A stretch of DNA of 14,642 bases from assembly GCA_015163925.1 (NCBI GenBank), contig JAAOIF010000007.1, positions 1-14,642 on the forward strand, read 5' to 3'. This DNA comes from Candidatus Thioglobus sp. Its GTDB lineage: Bacteria; Pseudomonadota; Gammaproteobacteria; PS1; Pseudothioglobaceae. The notes beneath the pieces were generated by a model. It was not told the origin of the DNA, searched no databases, and saw nothing but the letters and a program-made list of their open reading frames with translations. Below, in pieces: positions 7,573-14,555 of this stretch. Both the position numbers and the translations under genes were made by a program. The stretch's first letter is position 1. Each line of letters starts with the position of its first letter.

Positions 7573-8035
7573 ATTTTTTCTCATCAGCGCCGATAAAACC
7601 AATTTGCCGCCAAGCCTCAAAAGCCACAATGGAAACGCAATTTGACAAATTTAAACTTCTGGAACCGGCTTGCATCGGCAAAGTAATTCCCTCAAACTGG
7701 TTCAAAATTTCCGCCGGCAAGCCCCGTGTTTCTGGTCCAAATAAAAAACTATCATTTTGCTGATAACTGATTTTTGCATAATTTTGTTCGACTTTTGAGC
7801 TGACGGCAAATAAGCGATTTGGCTTGGCTTTGGCTAAATAATCATTCAAATTTTCATACTCAAAAACATTGGCTAATTCCTTGTAATCCAGCCCGGCTCT
7901 ACGCAAACGCTTATCAGTAATCTCAAAACCATACGGTTTAATCAGATGCAAATTTGCTCCAATATTAGCAGAAAGGCGAATTAAACTGCCGGTATTGTTA
8001 GGAATTTCTGGCTCAAATAACACTAAATTTAACAT
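7565..8035 (-). CDS. trmL: tRNA (cytidine/uridine-2'-O-)-methyltransferase TrmL
   Basis: A SPOUT-class methyltransferase that 2'-O-methylates the wobble nucleotide (34) of tRNA(Leu) isoacceptors. The three knot motifs are visible: NNTGSLIRL near the N-terminus with its catalytic-type Arg, FGPETRGLP in the middle, and RSLNLSNCVSIVAFE near the C-terminus. From the ATG at 8035 the protein has 156 residues, matching the family (about 155-160), and begins LNLVLFEPEIPNNTG as expected. The same frame stays open upstream to a GTG at 8137, but that 34-residue extension has no family support. The downstream deacetylase ATG overlaps its stop. It diverges from rsxE. Confidence 0.93.
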   Translation of the reverse strand: MLNLVLFEPEIPNNTGSLIRLSANIGANLHLIKPYGFEITDKRLRRAGLDYKELANVFEYENLNDYLAKAKPNRLFAVSSKVEQNYAKISYQQNDSFLFGPETRGLPAEILNQFEGITLPMQAGSRSLNLSNCVSIVAFEAWRQIGFIGADEKKYA

Positions 8036-8142
8036 AATATCTGGCTGCTGAAAAATGCTTATATCATCCCATAAATCGCCTAAAAAATCATCATCCGCTG
8101 AAAAATAAAAGCAGATTTTATCAAAAAAACACTTCACAAAAT

Positions 8143-8151
8143 TGCTATAAT
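8143..8151 (+). promoter_or_regulatory. extended -10 promoter for the rsxE operon
   Basis: TGCTATAAT is a perfect extended -10. Only 8 bases separate it from the rsxE ATG at 8160, so transcription would begin at about 8158 and the mRNA would be nearly leaderless. No Shine-Dalgarno lies between. A second, more distal promoter cannot be excluded in the 124-base trmL-rsxE intergenic gap, which holds nothing else recognisable. Confidence 0.5.
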
Positions 8152-8159
8152 TTACCGTT

Positions 8160-8795
8160 ATGGAAGCTTATATCAAAATCGCAAAAAATGGTTTATGGCA
8201 TAATAATCAAGCCTTAGTGGCACTTTTGGGCTTGTGTCCGCTGCTGGCTGTGACGAATAATATCGTTAATGCGCTGGGTTTGGGGCTGGCTACAACTTTT
8301 GTGCTGACGGCTTCAAACCTTACTGTGTCGCTGTTTCGCCGCCAGATTCCAAAGGAAATTCGCATTCCGATTTTTGTGCTGCTGATTGCCTCTTTTGTAA
8401 CAATTGTTGAGCTAATTATGCAATCGTATTTTTATGATTTGTATCTGATTCTCGGAATTTTTGTGCCGCTGATTGTTACAAATTGCGCCATTCTCGGCCG
8501 GGCTGAGGCGTTTGCCAGCAAAAATACTTGGGATAAATCACTGCTTGACGGCTTGCTGATGGGCATCGGATTTTCAATAGTATTAGTGATTTTAGGGGCA
8601 ATGCGCGAGCTTATCGGCTCTGGAACTCTGTTTGAGCAATCCGATTTACTACTTGGCAGCCTCGGCGAAACCCTTAGTATCACTGTGTTTGCCGACTATC
8701 AAGGAACTCTGCTGGCGATTTTGCCGCCCGGCGCTTTCATCGGCTTAGGGCTAATTGTTGCCGTGAAAAACTGGATTGATGTCAAGCATTCATAA
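8160..8795 (+). CDS. rsxE: Rnf/Rsx electron transport complex subunit E
   Basis: RsxE (RnfE) is an integral membrane subunit of the Rnf/Rsx complex, which couples electron flow between ferredoxin and NAD to ion movement; in E. coli Rsx keeps SoxR reduced. The 211-residue protein shows six hydrophobic segments. Signature stretches are [20 protein letters not shown] at the N-terminus, containing the conserved Cys, and [18 protein letters not shown] in the middle with the second conserved Cys, then [10 protein letters not shown] near the C-terminus. The start at 8160 matches the E. coli N-terminus closely. The usual neighbours rsxA/B/C/D/G and nth are absent; the gene instead overlaps prmC by 17 bases and leads into a TRAP operon. 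The subunit ends soon after the last helix and lacks the longer tail of E. coli RsxE. Confidence 0.95.
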   Translation: MEAYIKIAKNGLWHNNQALVALLGLCPLLAVTNNIVNALGLGLATTFVLTASNLTVSLFRRQIPKEIRIPIFVLLIASFVTIVELIMQSYFYDLYLILGIFVPLIVTNCAILGRAEAFASKNTWDKSLLDGLLMGIGFSIVLVILGAMRELIGSGTLFEQSDLLLGSLGETLSITVFADYQGTLLAILPPGAFIGLGLIVAVKNWIDVKHS

Positions 8796-9567
8796 CTACC
8801 TGAAAAGCGGCGTTGAAGACATAATTCCACTGCTCGGTTTGCTGCTGAAAAAAAGCCACGCCGAGCTGATTTCTATTAGTAATTATCAGCTAAATTTAGA
8901 GCAAAAAAAGCGCTTGGAAGTACTCATAAAACAACGCCAAAAAGGCAAGCCATTCGCCTACCAGAGCGGCATTCAAGGCTTTTATCATCTGGATTTTAAA
9001 GTAACGCCAAGCGTCTTAATTCCCAGACCGGAAACTGAATTATTGATTGATATTTCTCTGGATTTATTCCCCAAAAAACAAGCGGTTAAACTCTTAGATT
9101 TAGGCACTGGCTGCGGAATTATTGCCATCACTTTAAAGGATAAAAATCCGCATTGGAGCGTTACTGCAACTGACTTTTCAGCAGCGGCATTAAGGGTTGC
9201 TGAGCAAAATTGCCAAGCGGATATTAGCTTTCAACAGGGCGACTGGTTTGCGGCTGCGGAGGGGCAAACTTTTGATTTAATTATTTCTAATCCGCCTTAC
9301 ATTCCGGCTGGCGATTGCCACCTTGCCGAGCTGACTTTTGAGCCACAAAATGCTTTAGTATCAGGCGCTGACGGGCTGAAAGACATTAAAATTATTATCA
9401 ATAATTCGCATAAATATTTGCAAAAATCGGGCTATTTATTATTGGAACATGGGCAAAATCAGCGTGCAAATATTGTAAAATTACTTGGCAAAAAATTCCA
9501 CAATATTCAAACTTTCAAAGACTATAATTTGCAAGACCGGGCAATTTTGGCACAAATTAAAAATTAA
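8779..9567 (+). CDS. prmC: peptide chain release factor glutamine methyltransferase
   Basis: PrmC (HemK) methylates the Gln of the GGQ motif in RF1/RF2, improving termination. The 262-residue protein has the N-terminal helical RF-binding domain (1-~85, ending [29 protein letters not shown]) and a Rossmann methyltransferase domain. SAM-binding GTGCG is at residues 109-113 and the Gln-binding NPPY at 171-174. The chosen ATG at 8779 is preceded in frame by a TTG at 8776. The gene overlaps the rsxE end by 17 bases, so translation is probably coupled. prfA, its common neighbour, is not present. The length is slightly under E. coli PrmC (277) with no missing motif. Confidence 0.95.
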   Translation: MSSIHNYLKSGVEDIIPLLGLLLKKSHAELISISNYQLNLEQKKRLEVLIKQRQKGKPFAYQSGIQGFYHLDFKVTPSVLIPRPETELLIDISLDLFPKKQAVKLLDLGTGCGIIAITLKDKNPHWSVTATDFSAAALRVAEQNCQADISFQQGDWFAAAEGQTFDLIISNPPYIPAGDCHLAELTFEPQNALVSGADGLKDIKIIINNSHKYLQKSGYLLLEHGQNQRANIVKLLGKKFHNIQTFKDYNLQDRAILAQIKN

Positions 9568-9570
9568 GGA
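9566..9570 (+). promoter_or_regulatory. Shine-Dalgarno of dctP
   Basis: AAGGA lies 5 bases before the dctP ATG at 9576 and overlaps the prmC stop codon (TAA, 9565-9567). It is among the clearest ribosome binding sites in the window, in keeping with a periplasmic binding protein that should be made in excess over its membrane partners. Confidence 0.7.
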
Positions 9571-9575
9571 CATTT

Positions 9576-10679
9576 ATGAAAAAAATATTATTATTAACAC
9601 TTTTCGGAGCTTTTTTAACAACTAATATTTATGCAAATTGGTTTGCTTCTGAGCCAAAAAAATCCAGCAAAGCCATTGATAACAGCAAAATTTACACTTT
9701 AAAATTAGCTGAAACTTGGCCGAGTAATTTTCCTATTTTCGGCGATGCTACTAAAAATTTCAAAAAATTAGCAGAAGCGATGTCAAATGGCAGGCTGAAA
9801 ATCAGAATTGACTCCAAAAATAAACACAAATCCGCACTCGGAATCTTTGATTTCGTCAAATCCGGGCGTTACGATTTGGGGCATTCCGGCTCATATTACT
9901 GGAAAGGCAAGGACATCAACACTTTATTTTTCACCTCAATGCCCTTTGGAATGACGAGCAAAGAGCAATACGCTTGGTTCAATTACGGCGGCGGACAGCA
10001 ATTAATGGACAAAGTTTATGCAAAACATGGAATGAAATCGGTCATCGGCGGCAACACCGGAAACCAGATGGGCGGCTGGTTTCAGAAGGAAATTAACACT
10101 GTCGCTGATTTGCACGGCTTGAAAATGCGCATCCCCGGTTTTGCCGGCGAAATTATGGCAGAAGTCGGAGTGAAACCGGTAAATATCCCCGCCGGAGAGC
10201 TTTATACCGCACTTGACCGCGGCACAATTGATGCCTTAGAATGGGTCGGCCCCTCGCTGGATTTGCGAATGGGTTTTCACAAAGTTGCCCCATATTATTA
10301 CACCGGCTGGCACGAGCCCGGCTCTGAATTGCAGTTTTTAATCAACCTCAAAAAATACCATAGTTTGCCCGCAGATTTGCAAAATATTTTGCTGGCGGCG
10401 ATGAAATTATCAGCTTATCAAATGTCAAATCAATCGGAGTTTGAGAGTGCAAAAAACTGGGCAAGTATGAAAAAAGCCTATCCGAATATTAAGGTCAAAA
10501 CCTTTCCAGAACCAGTGTTTGCGGCGTTGCGGGCGGCGAATCAAAAGTTGCTAAAAAAGCTTGCGGCAAGCAATCCTTTGGCAAAAGAAATCATAAAATC
10601 ACAAGCAAATTATTTGCAAAAAGCCAGAGCTTGGACTGCAATTTCAGACCAATCTTATCTAAATTCTCAGTCTAAATAA
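9576..10679 (+). CDS. dctP: TRAP transporter substrate-binding protein (TakP-like DctP)
   Basis: This is the periplasmic receptor of a tripartite TRAP transporter. A signal peptide covers residues 1-20 (MKKILLLTLFGAFLTTNIYA). The mature part belongs to the COG4663/FcbT1-TakP subgroup, whose characterised member TakP binds 2-oxoacids. Group-specific stretches are NTGNQMGGWFQKEI, GLKMRIPG with the likely carboxylate-binding Arg185, DALEWVGP, and the GWHEPG motif. Total length (367 residues) fits the subgroup. By family similarity the ligand is probably a 2-oxo acid or another small carboxylate; this is inference. It is followed after 15 bases by dctQ and then dctM, so the system is complete. 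Confidence 0.92.
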   Translation: MKKILLLTLFGAFLTTNIYANWFASEPKKSSKAIDNSKIYTLKLAETWPSNFPIFGDATKNFKKLAEAMSNGRLKIRIDSKNKHKSALGIFDFVKSGRYDLGHSGSYYWKGKDINTLFFTSMPFGMTSKEQYAWFNYGGGQQLMDKVYAKHGMKSVIGGNTGNQMGGWFQKEINTVADLHGLKMRIPGFAGEIMAEVGVKPVNIPAGELYTALDRGTIDALEWVGPSLDLRMGFHKVAPYYYTGWHEPGSELQFLINLKKYHSLPADLQNILLAAMKLSAYQMSNQSEFESAKNWASMKKAYPNIKVKTFPEPVFAALRAANQKLLKKLAASNPLAKEIIKSQANYLQKARAWTAISDQSYLNSQSK

Positions 10680-10694
10680 TACTTTTTTAAGCCA

Positions 10695-11174
10695 TTGTTA
10701 AAGCAAAAATACAGCCAATATTTAGAAAATATAATCATTGGATTATTGCTTTTAACAATTCTCAATGTCTTTGTGGATGTGCTGCTGCGATACGCTTTTA
10801 ACGACTCTTCCATCGCTTTGCAAGAGTTGGAATGGCACTTATTTTCCAGTATGTTTTTGCTCGGAATCGCCTATACTTTGCAGAACGATGGGCATGTGAG
10901 AGTTGATATTTTTTACGCCAAATTTAGCCCTAAAAAACAAGCGCTAATTAACCTAATCGGCTTGCTAATTTTCATCTTGCCGCTGAGTTTATTGGTCAGT
11001 TATTATGGCTTTGATTTCGCTTATCAGGCGTTTTTACTCAACGAGCAAAGTGGCGACCCGGGCGGGCTAACGCAGCGATTTCTCATCAAAAGTATGATTC
11101 CAATTAGCTTTATTTTAATCATAGTTTCAGGTGTGATTTTCGCCCAAAATAATTACCGAGAATTTAAGCGATGA
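10695..11174 (+). CDS. dctQ: TRAP transporter small membrane subunit
   Basis: The 159-residue protein has four predicted transmembrane helices, as in DctQ-type subunits that bridge receptor and DctM. Typical features are the N-terminal FVDVLLRYAFNDSSIALQELEWHLF segment, seen here as residues ~25-49 and carrying the conserved LRY-N and E-W motif, and the DGHVRVDIFYAKFSP loop. The start appears to be TTG at 10695: no in-frame ATG exists before the first helix, and the dctP stop closes the same frame six codons upstream. Ribosome-binding signal is weak (TAAG). Its TGA overlaps the dctM ATG (ATGA), so the two are translationally coupled. Confidence 0.88.
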   Translation: MLKQKYSQYLENIIIGLLLLTILNVFVDVLLRYAFNDSSIALQELEWHLFSSMFLLGIAYTLQNDGHVRVDIFYAKFSPKKQALINLIGLLIFILPLSLLVSYYGFDFAYQAFLLNEQSGDPGGLTQRFLIKSMIPISFILIIVSGVIFAQNNYREFKR

Positions 11175-12469
11175 TTGGTTTAATTATGTTTGCTGCAACC
11201 TTGATTTTGCTGATGGTCGGCTTTCCGGTGGCGTTCACTTTTGCTGGTGTGGCGGTGATTTTCGGCACTCTGACCGAGGGCATCGAGCTGTTTGGATTTA
11301 TGCCATATCGGATTATGAGCATTATGCAAAACACGATTTTGATGGCTGTGCCGCTGTTTATTTTTATGGGAATTGTGCTGCAAAAAACCAAACTCGCCGA
11401 GCAACTTTTAGAGGCAATGGGCGAATTATTTGGCAATATCCGCGGCGGTTTGGCGATTTCCACCATTTTAGTCGGCTCATTACTCGCCGCCAGCACAGGC
11501 GTGGTCGGGGCTTCAGTAATTGCAATGGGAGTAATTTCGCTGCCGGTGATGCTAAAACACAATTACAAAAAACCCTTAGCCACCGGCGTTATTTGCGCTT
11601 CCGGCACTCTGGGGCAAATTATTCCGCCCTCAATCGTGCTGATTATTTTGGCAGATGTGCTCGGCGTTCCGGCTGGAGATTTGTTCAAAAGTGCGGTGCT
11701 GCCGTCTTTGGTGCTGGTGGCAAGTTATATTATTTATGTGCTGATTATTGCATATTTTGACAAAAATAGTGCGCCGGCGTGCATTAGCAAAAATCATAAT
11801 TTGGGCAAATTGCAAAAATATTCAGCGGTTGCTAAAGCCATTTTGCCGCCGATTTTGCTGATTGTGGCAGTGCTTGGCTCAATTTTTACCGGCATTGCTA
11901 CTCCGACCGAATCTGCTGCTATCGGTGTGGTCGGGGCTTTGTTTTTGGCGTTTATTTATCGGCGACTCAACTGGAAAATGGTGCGTGAAACCAGCGTTGA
12001 AACCATCAAAGTAACGGCTATGGTATTTGCTGTTTTGATTGGTGCTACGGCGTTTTCACTGGTTTTTACTTACAGCGGCGGCGATGTTTTGGTGGAGGAT
12101 TTTATCCACACTTTGCCGGCTAAAGAAATCAGCTTTATTTTTATTGCAATGCTAATTATTTTGCTGCTCGGATTTTTCATTGATTTTGTTGAAATCTCAC
12201 TAATTATTGTGCCAATTTTCTACCCCATCGCCCTCTCGCTCGGGATTGATATGAACTGGTTTGCAATTCTTATTGCGATGAATTTGCAAACCTCATTTCT
12301 CACGCCACCATTCGGTTTTAGCCTATTTTACCTCAAAGGCGTAGCGCCAAAATCCATCAAAACCACCGACATTTACCGTGGCGTAATGCCGTTTATTTTC
12401 ATCCAAGTAGTAGTTTTACTCAGCCTAATTTTCTTTCCAAATTGGTATGGATTTGGCGGATTAAATTAG
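11171..12469 (+). CDS. dctM: TRAP transporter large permease
   Basis: The 432-residue, highly hydrophobic protein is the translocation subunit, which uses a cation gradient to import the substrate delivered by DctP. About 12 membrane segments are visible. Family stretches include AVPLFIFMGIVLQKTKLAE, GASVIAMGVISLPVML, the re-entrant SGTLGQIIPPSIVLII, TGIATPTESAAIGVVGAL and NLQTSFLTPPFGFSLFYLKGVAP. These fit the COG4664/FcbT3 group that pairs with TakP-like receptors. It starts inside the dctQ stop (ATGA overlap) and ends the operon; no hairpin-plus-T terminator is evident after it. Confidence 0.93.
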   Translation: MIGLIMFAATLILLMVGFPVAFTFAGVAVIFGTLTEGIELFGFMPYRIMSIMQNTILMAVPLFIFMGIVLQKTKLAEQLLEAMGELFGNIRGGLAISTILVGSLLAASTGVVGASVIAMGVISLPVMLKHNYKKPLATGVICASGTLGQIIPPSIVLIILADVLGVPAGDLFKSAVLPSLVLVASYIIYVLIIAYFDKNSAPACISKNHNLGKLQKYSAVAKAILPPILLIVAVLGSIFTGIATPTESAAIGVVGALFLAFIYRRLNWKMVRETSVETIKVTAMVFAVLIGATAFSLVFTYSGGDVLVEDFIHTLPAKEISFIFIAMLIILLLGFFIDFVEISLIIVPIFYPIALSLGIDMNWFAILIAMNLQTSFLTPPFGFSLFYLKGVAPKSIKTTDIYRGVMPFIFIQVVVLLSLIFFPNWYGFGGLN

Positions 12470-12480
12470 TATTTTACAAG

Positions 12481-12486
12481 TATAAT
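12481..12486 (+). promoter_or_regulatory. possible -10 box before the methyltransferase
   Basis: A perfect TATAAT lies 11 bases after the dctM stop and 30 bases before the likely methyltransferase ATG. It has no TG extension and no good -35 at normal spacing, so in AT-rich DNA it may be fortuitous. Confidence 0.25.
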
Positions 12487-12516
12487 TTTGTAGTTAAATC
12501 ACAAATAATTAAGCAA

Positions 12517-12993
12517 ATGAATAAGCGATTTTCCTTTTACAAAGCCACAATTAATACTTGGATAAAAGATAAAAACGCCAAAATATTAGTGGTTGCCGGC
12601 GGCGCAAAAGACTGCGAAATTTTTATGGAACTTGGCTGTAAAAATGTGACGATTTCAAATGTTGATACCCGAGCCGAAGATGCGTTTTCGCCATTTTTAT
12701 ACAGTTTTCAGAATGCCGAAAACTTAACATTTGAAGATAATTCTTTTGATTTTGTAGTAATTCATGCGGCTCTGCATCACTGTTATTCGCCGCATCGGGC
12801 ATTATTAAATATGTATAGAGTTGCCAAAAAAGGCGTGATTTTTTTTGAATCAAGAGATAGTTTTATGATGAAAATCGTAACCCATTTTGGCTTGACGCAA
12901 ACTTATGAGCATGCGGCGGTTTTTCATAATGGACCGTGTTGCCCTCTAAAGTCAGGTCAGCGCCCATTCGTGAAAGCTCGGGAATGTGCATAA
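12517..12993 (+). CDS. class I SAM-dependent methyltransferase, 3'-truncated
   Basis: Residues 1-138 look like a Methyltransf_11-type domain. Motif I is [14 protein letters not shown] (a GG-containing SAM loop), followed by VTISNVDTR, the post-motif acidic residues in [21 protein letters not shown], and a later strand [10 protein letters not shown]. The substrate is unknown; such enzymes often modify lipids or surface sugars. At about 12931 the sequence turns into the complement of the 3' part of murA, so the remaining residues to the TGA-type end at 12993 are not genuine and the protein has lost its C-terminal half. The ATG at 12517 is preferred; the frame is open further upstream into dctM (TTG at 12442) but without family support. 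Confidence 0.7.
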   Translation: MNKRFSFYKATINTWIKDKNAKILVVAGGAKDCEIFMELGCKNVTISNVDTRAEDAFSPFLYSFQNAENLTFEDNSFDFVVIHAALHHCYSPHRALLNMYRVAKKGVIFFESRDSFMMKIVTHFGLTQTYEHAAVFHNGPCCPLKSGQRPFVKARECA

Positions 12994-13990
12994 AACGGTT
13001 TTCAAAAATGTTTTCAGTGATGGAGCTATGCCCGTCAGCAATGGCATTTAGAGCAGTAAATTGGGCTTGCATATCGGTTGGAAAATTAGGGTAAGTGCTG
13101 GTTTTGATATTTACCGCTTTCGGCCGCCGGCCTTTCATATTAAGAGTAATTGAGTCATTTCTGGTTTTGATGTCAGCGCCGATTTCAATTAGCTTTCCTA
13201 ACACCGCCCGCATGGACTGATGGCGAATATTTTTGACAGTAATGCAGCCGCCGGTGATTGCTGCGGCGACCAAATAAGTGGCGGATTCAATGCGATCTGG
13301 GCAGACGGCATAACTAATTCCATTCAGCTGTTTGACCCCTTCAATAATTAAAACTGAAGTGCCGATGCCTGATATTTTTGCCCCCATTTTATTCAAACAA
13401 AGGCACAAATCGCAGACCTCAGGCTCTTGTGCGGCGTTGTCAATAGTGGTTGTGCCTTTGGCTAAAGTGGCGGCCATGAGGATATTTTCAGTGGCAGTAA
13501 CGCTGACTTGCTCAAAGTGAATTTCTGTGCCAATTAATTGTTTGGATTTGGCGTAAATGTAGCCGTTTTTGACTGAAATTTCTGCGCCCAAATCCCTTAA
13601 TGCTTTGAGGTGTAAATCCACCGGACGAGTTCCGATTGCACAACCGCCCGGCAGCGAAACCTTTGCCTCACCGTATTTTGCCAGCATCGGCCCTAACACC
13701 AAAATTGAAGCCCGCATGGTTTTTACCAAAGAATAATCTGCCACCAGATTGGTCAATTTTGAGGAATCTACACACAAAGCGCCACTGGATTCCAAAATGA
13801 ATTCGCCGCCCATATCCATCAATAATCTGAGAGTGGTGGAAATATCGCTCAAATGCGGAGTGTTAGTTAGTTCTATCGGTCCGTTAGCTAAAATTGAAGC
13901 GAACAAAATCGGCAATGAGGAATTTTTTGAGCCAGCAGCTTTAATCTCGCCTTTGAGAGTGTTTCCGCCTTGAATAACCAATTTATACAT
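12863..13990 (-). CDS. murA: UDP-GlcNAc 1-carboxyvinyltransferase, 3'-truncated
   Basis: MurA transfers enolpyruvate from PEP to UDP-N-acetylglucosamine, the first committed step of peptidoglycan synthesis. GSKNSSLP holds Lys22-Asn23, the PEP/UDP-GlcNAc site. [15 protein letters not shown] carries the fosfomycin-target Cys117. [26 protein letters not shown] and [19 protein letters not shown] are all present. Homology ends at EGNTV (Val353); the final 22 codons are the complement of the methyltransferase gene. About 66 C-terminal residues are missing, including the RASASLVLAG and YERIE segments that complete the lower lobe, so this product should be inactive. mlaC lies 7 bases upstream, as in the common mla-murA neighbourhood, though mlaB and ibaG are absent. 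Confidence 0.92.
   Translation of the reverse strand: MYKLVIQGGNTLKGEIKAAGSKNSSLPILFASILANGPIELTNTPHLSDISTTLRLLMDMGGEFILESSGALCVDSSKLTNLVADYSLVKTMRASILVLGPMLAKYGEAKVSLPGGCAIGTRPVDLHLKALRDLGAEISVKNGYIYAKSKQLIGTEIHFEQVSVTATENILMAATLAKGTTTIDNAAQEPEVCDLCLCLNKMGAKISGIGTSVLIIEGVKQLNGISYAVCPDRIESATYLVAAAITGGCITVKNIRHQSMRAVLGKLIEIGADIKTRNDSITLNMKGRRPKAVNIKTSTYPNFPTDMQAQFTALNAIADGHSSITENIFENRFMHIPELSRMGADLTLEGNTVHYEKPPHAHKFASSQNGLRFSS
12928..12936. other. junction methyltransferase / murA
   Basis: Methyltransferase homology ends around Asn138 (12928-12930), and MurA homology on the other strand ends at Val353 (12932-12934). The two overlap or abut within about 4 bases. Confidence 0.75.
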
Positions 13991-13997
13991 AAATTAT

Positions 13998-14501
13998 TTA
14001 CCCGAGTTTTTTGATGATTTTAGCAATTAAACTATTAATACCCTTGCGCTTAATGTGGGAATTAAATTGAGCCTGATAATTTTTGATAATACTCACGCCA
14101 GAAAACACCAAATCGTAAATCTGCCAACGGGTCGTTTGCACCATTTTTAAAGAGATAATAATCGGCTCATCGTCCTCATTAAAGCTAATAATTAATTTGA
14201 CAATCGCCTTATTATCATAGTGTTTTACATCCGCATGAACAGTAATATTAATGTTTTCCAAGGCATCATAAGAGCCAAGAATTGCCCCATAATCTTTGAC
14301 TAAGGATTGAGAAATGTATTGCTGAAAAATCAATTTCTGCTGCGGATTTAGCTTGTTCCAATGCTTTTTTAACGCTAATTTAGTGGAAACCTCAATAGCA
14401 ATATTTGGCAACATTTTTACTTCAATTATGGTTTTAATATTCTCAACAGAACTGTTATTTTGCTTTTTGAGTTTTTTCAGCGCCAGCAGGGCATTCGTCA
14501 T
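13998..14501 (-). CDS. mlaC: MlaC-like phospholipid-binding protein, signal peptide missing
   Basis: MlaC is the periplasmic shuttle of the Mla pathway, which carries phospholipids between the outer and inner membrane. Recognisable stretches are ALKKHWNKLNPQQKLIFQQYI, SLVKDYGAIL, TTRWQIYDLVFSGVSIIKNY and HIKRKGINSLIAK. Normal MlaC is about 190-215 residues with a cleavable signal. Here the open frame begins at the helix MTNALLALKKL, corresponding to about residue 30-35 of the family. An in-frame TAA lies one codon before the ATG, and no signal peptide can be recovered in that frame. The expected upstream mlaD is replaced by an unrelated plus-strand ORF, so the 5' end seems lost. It directly precedes murA on the same strand. 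Confidence 0.85.
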   Translation of the reverse strand: MTNALLALKKLKKQNNSSVENIKTIIEVKMLPNIAIEVSTKLALKKHWNKLNPQQKLIFQQYISQSLVKDYGAILGSYDALENINITVHADVKHYDNKAIVKLIISFNEDDEPIIISLKMVQTTRWQIYDLVFSGVSIIKNYQAQFNSHIKRKGINSLIAKIIKKLG

Positions 14502-14555
14502 ATATTATTAAGCCCGAGTGACTAATGATGGTTGCTTTATTTTGAGGTAAAAGAG

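Noticed and set aside
8036..8137. A 34-codon upstream extension of trmL beginning with GTG
   Set aside because: TrmL homologues begin at the internal ATG (8035), and the extension overlaps the rsxE promoter region and has no family support.
4199..10571. Identical perfect 13-base palindrome GCTTGC-G-GCAAGC at 4199-4211 and 10559-10571
   Set aside because: Both encode Leu-Ala-Ala-Ser in coding sequence (valS and dctP), and one or two identical 13-mers are expected by chance in a window this size.
11164..11562. A 132-codon minus-strand frame
   Set aside because: It is antisense to dctM, and its Pro/Ile/Ala-rich product is what the complement of membrane-helix codons gives.
9576..12993. A new operon-scale system combining TRAP transporter and methyltransferase
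   Set aside because: The methyltransferase is separated from dctM by a possible promoter and is itself a broken fragment, so no functional link can be supported.
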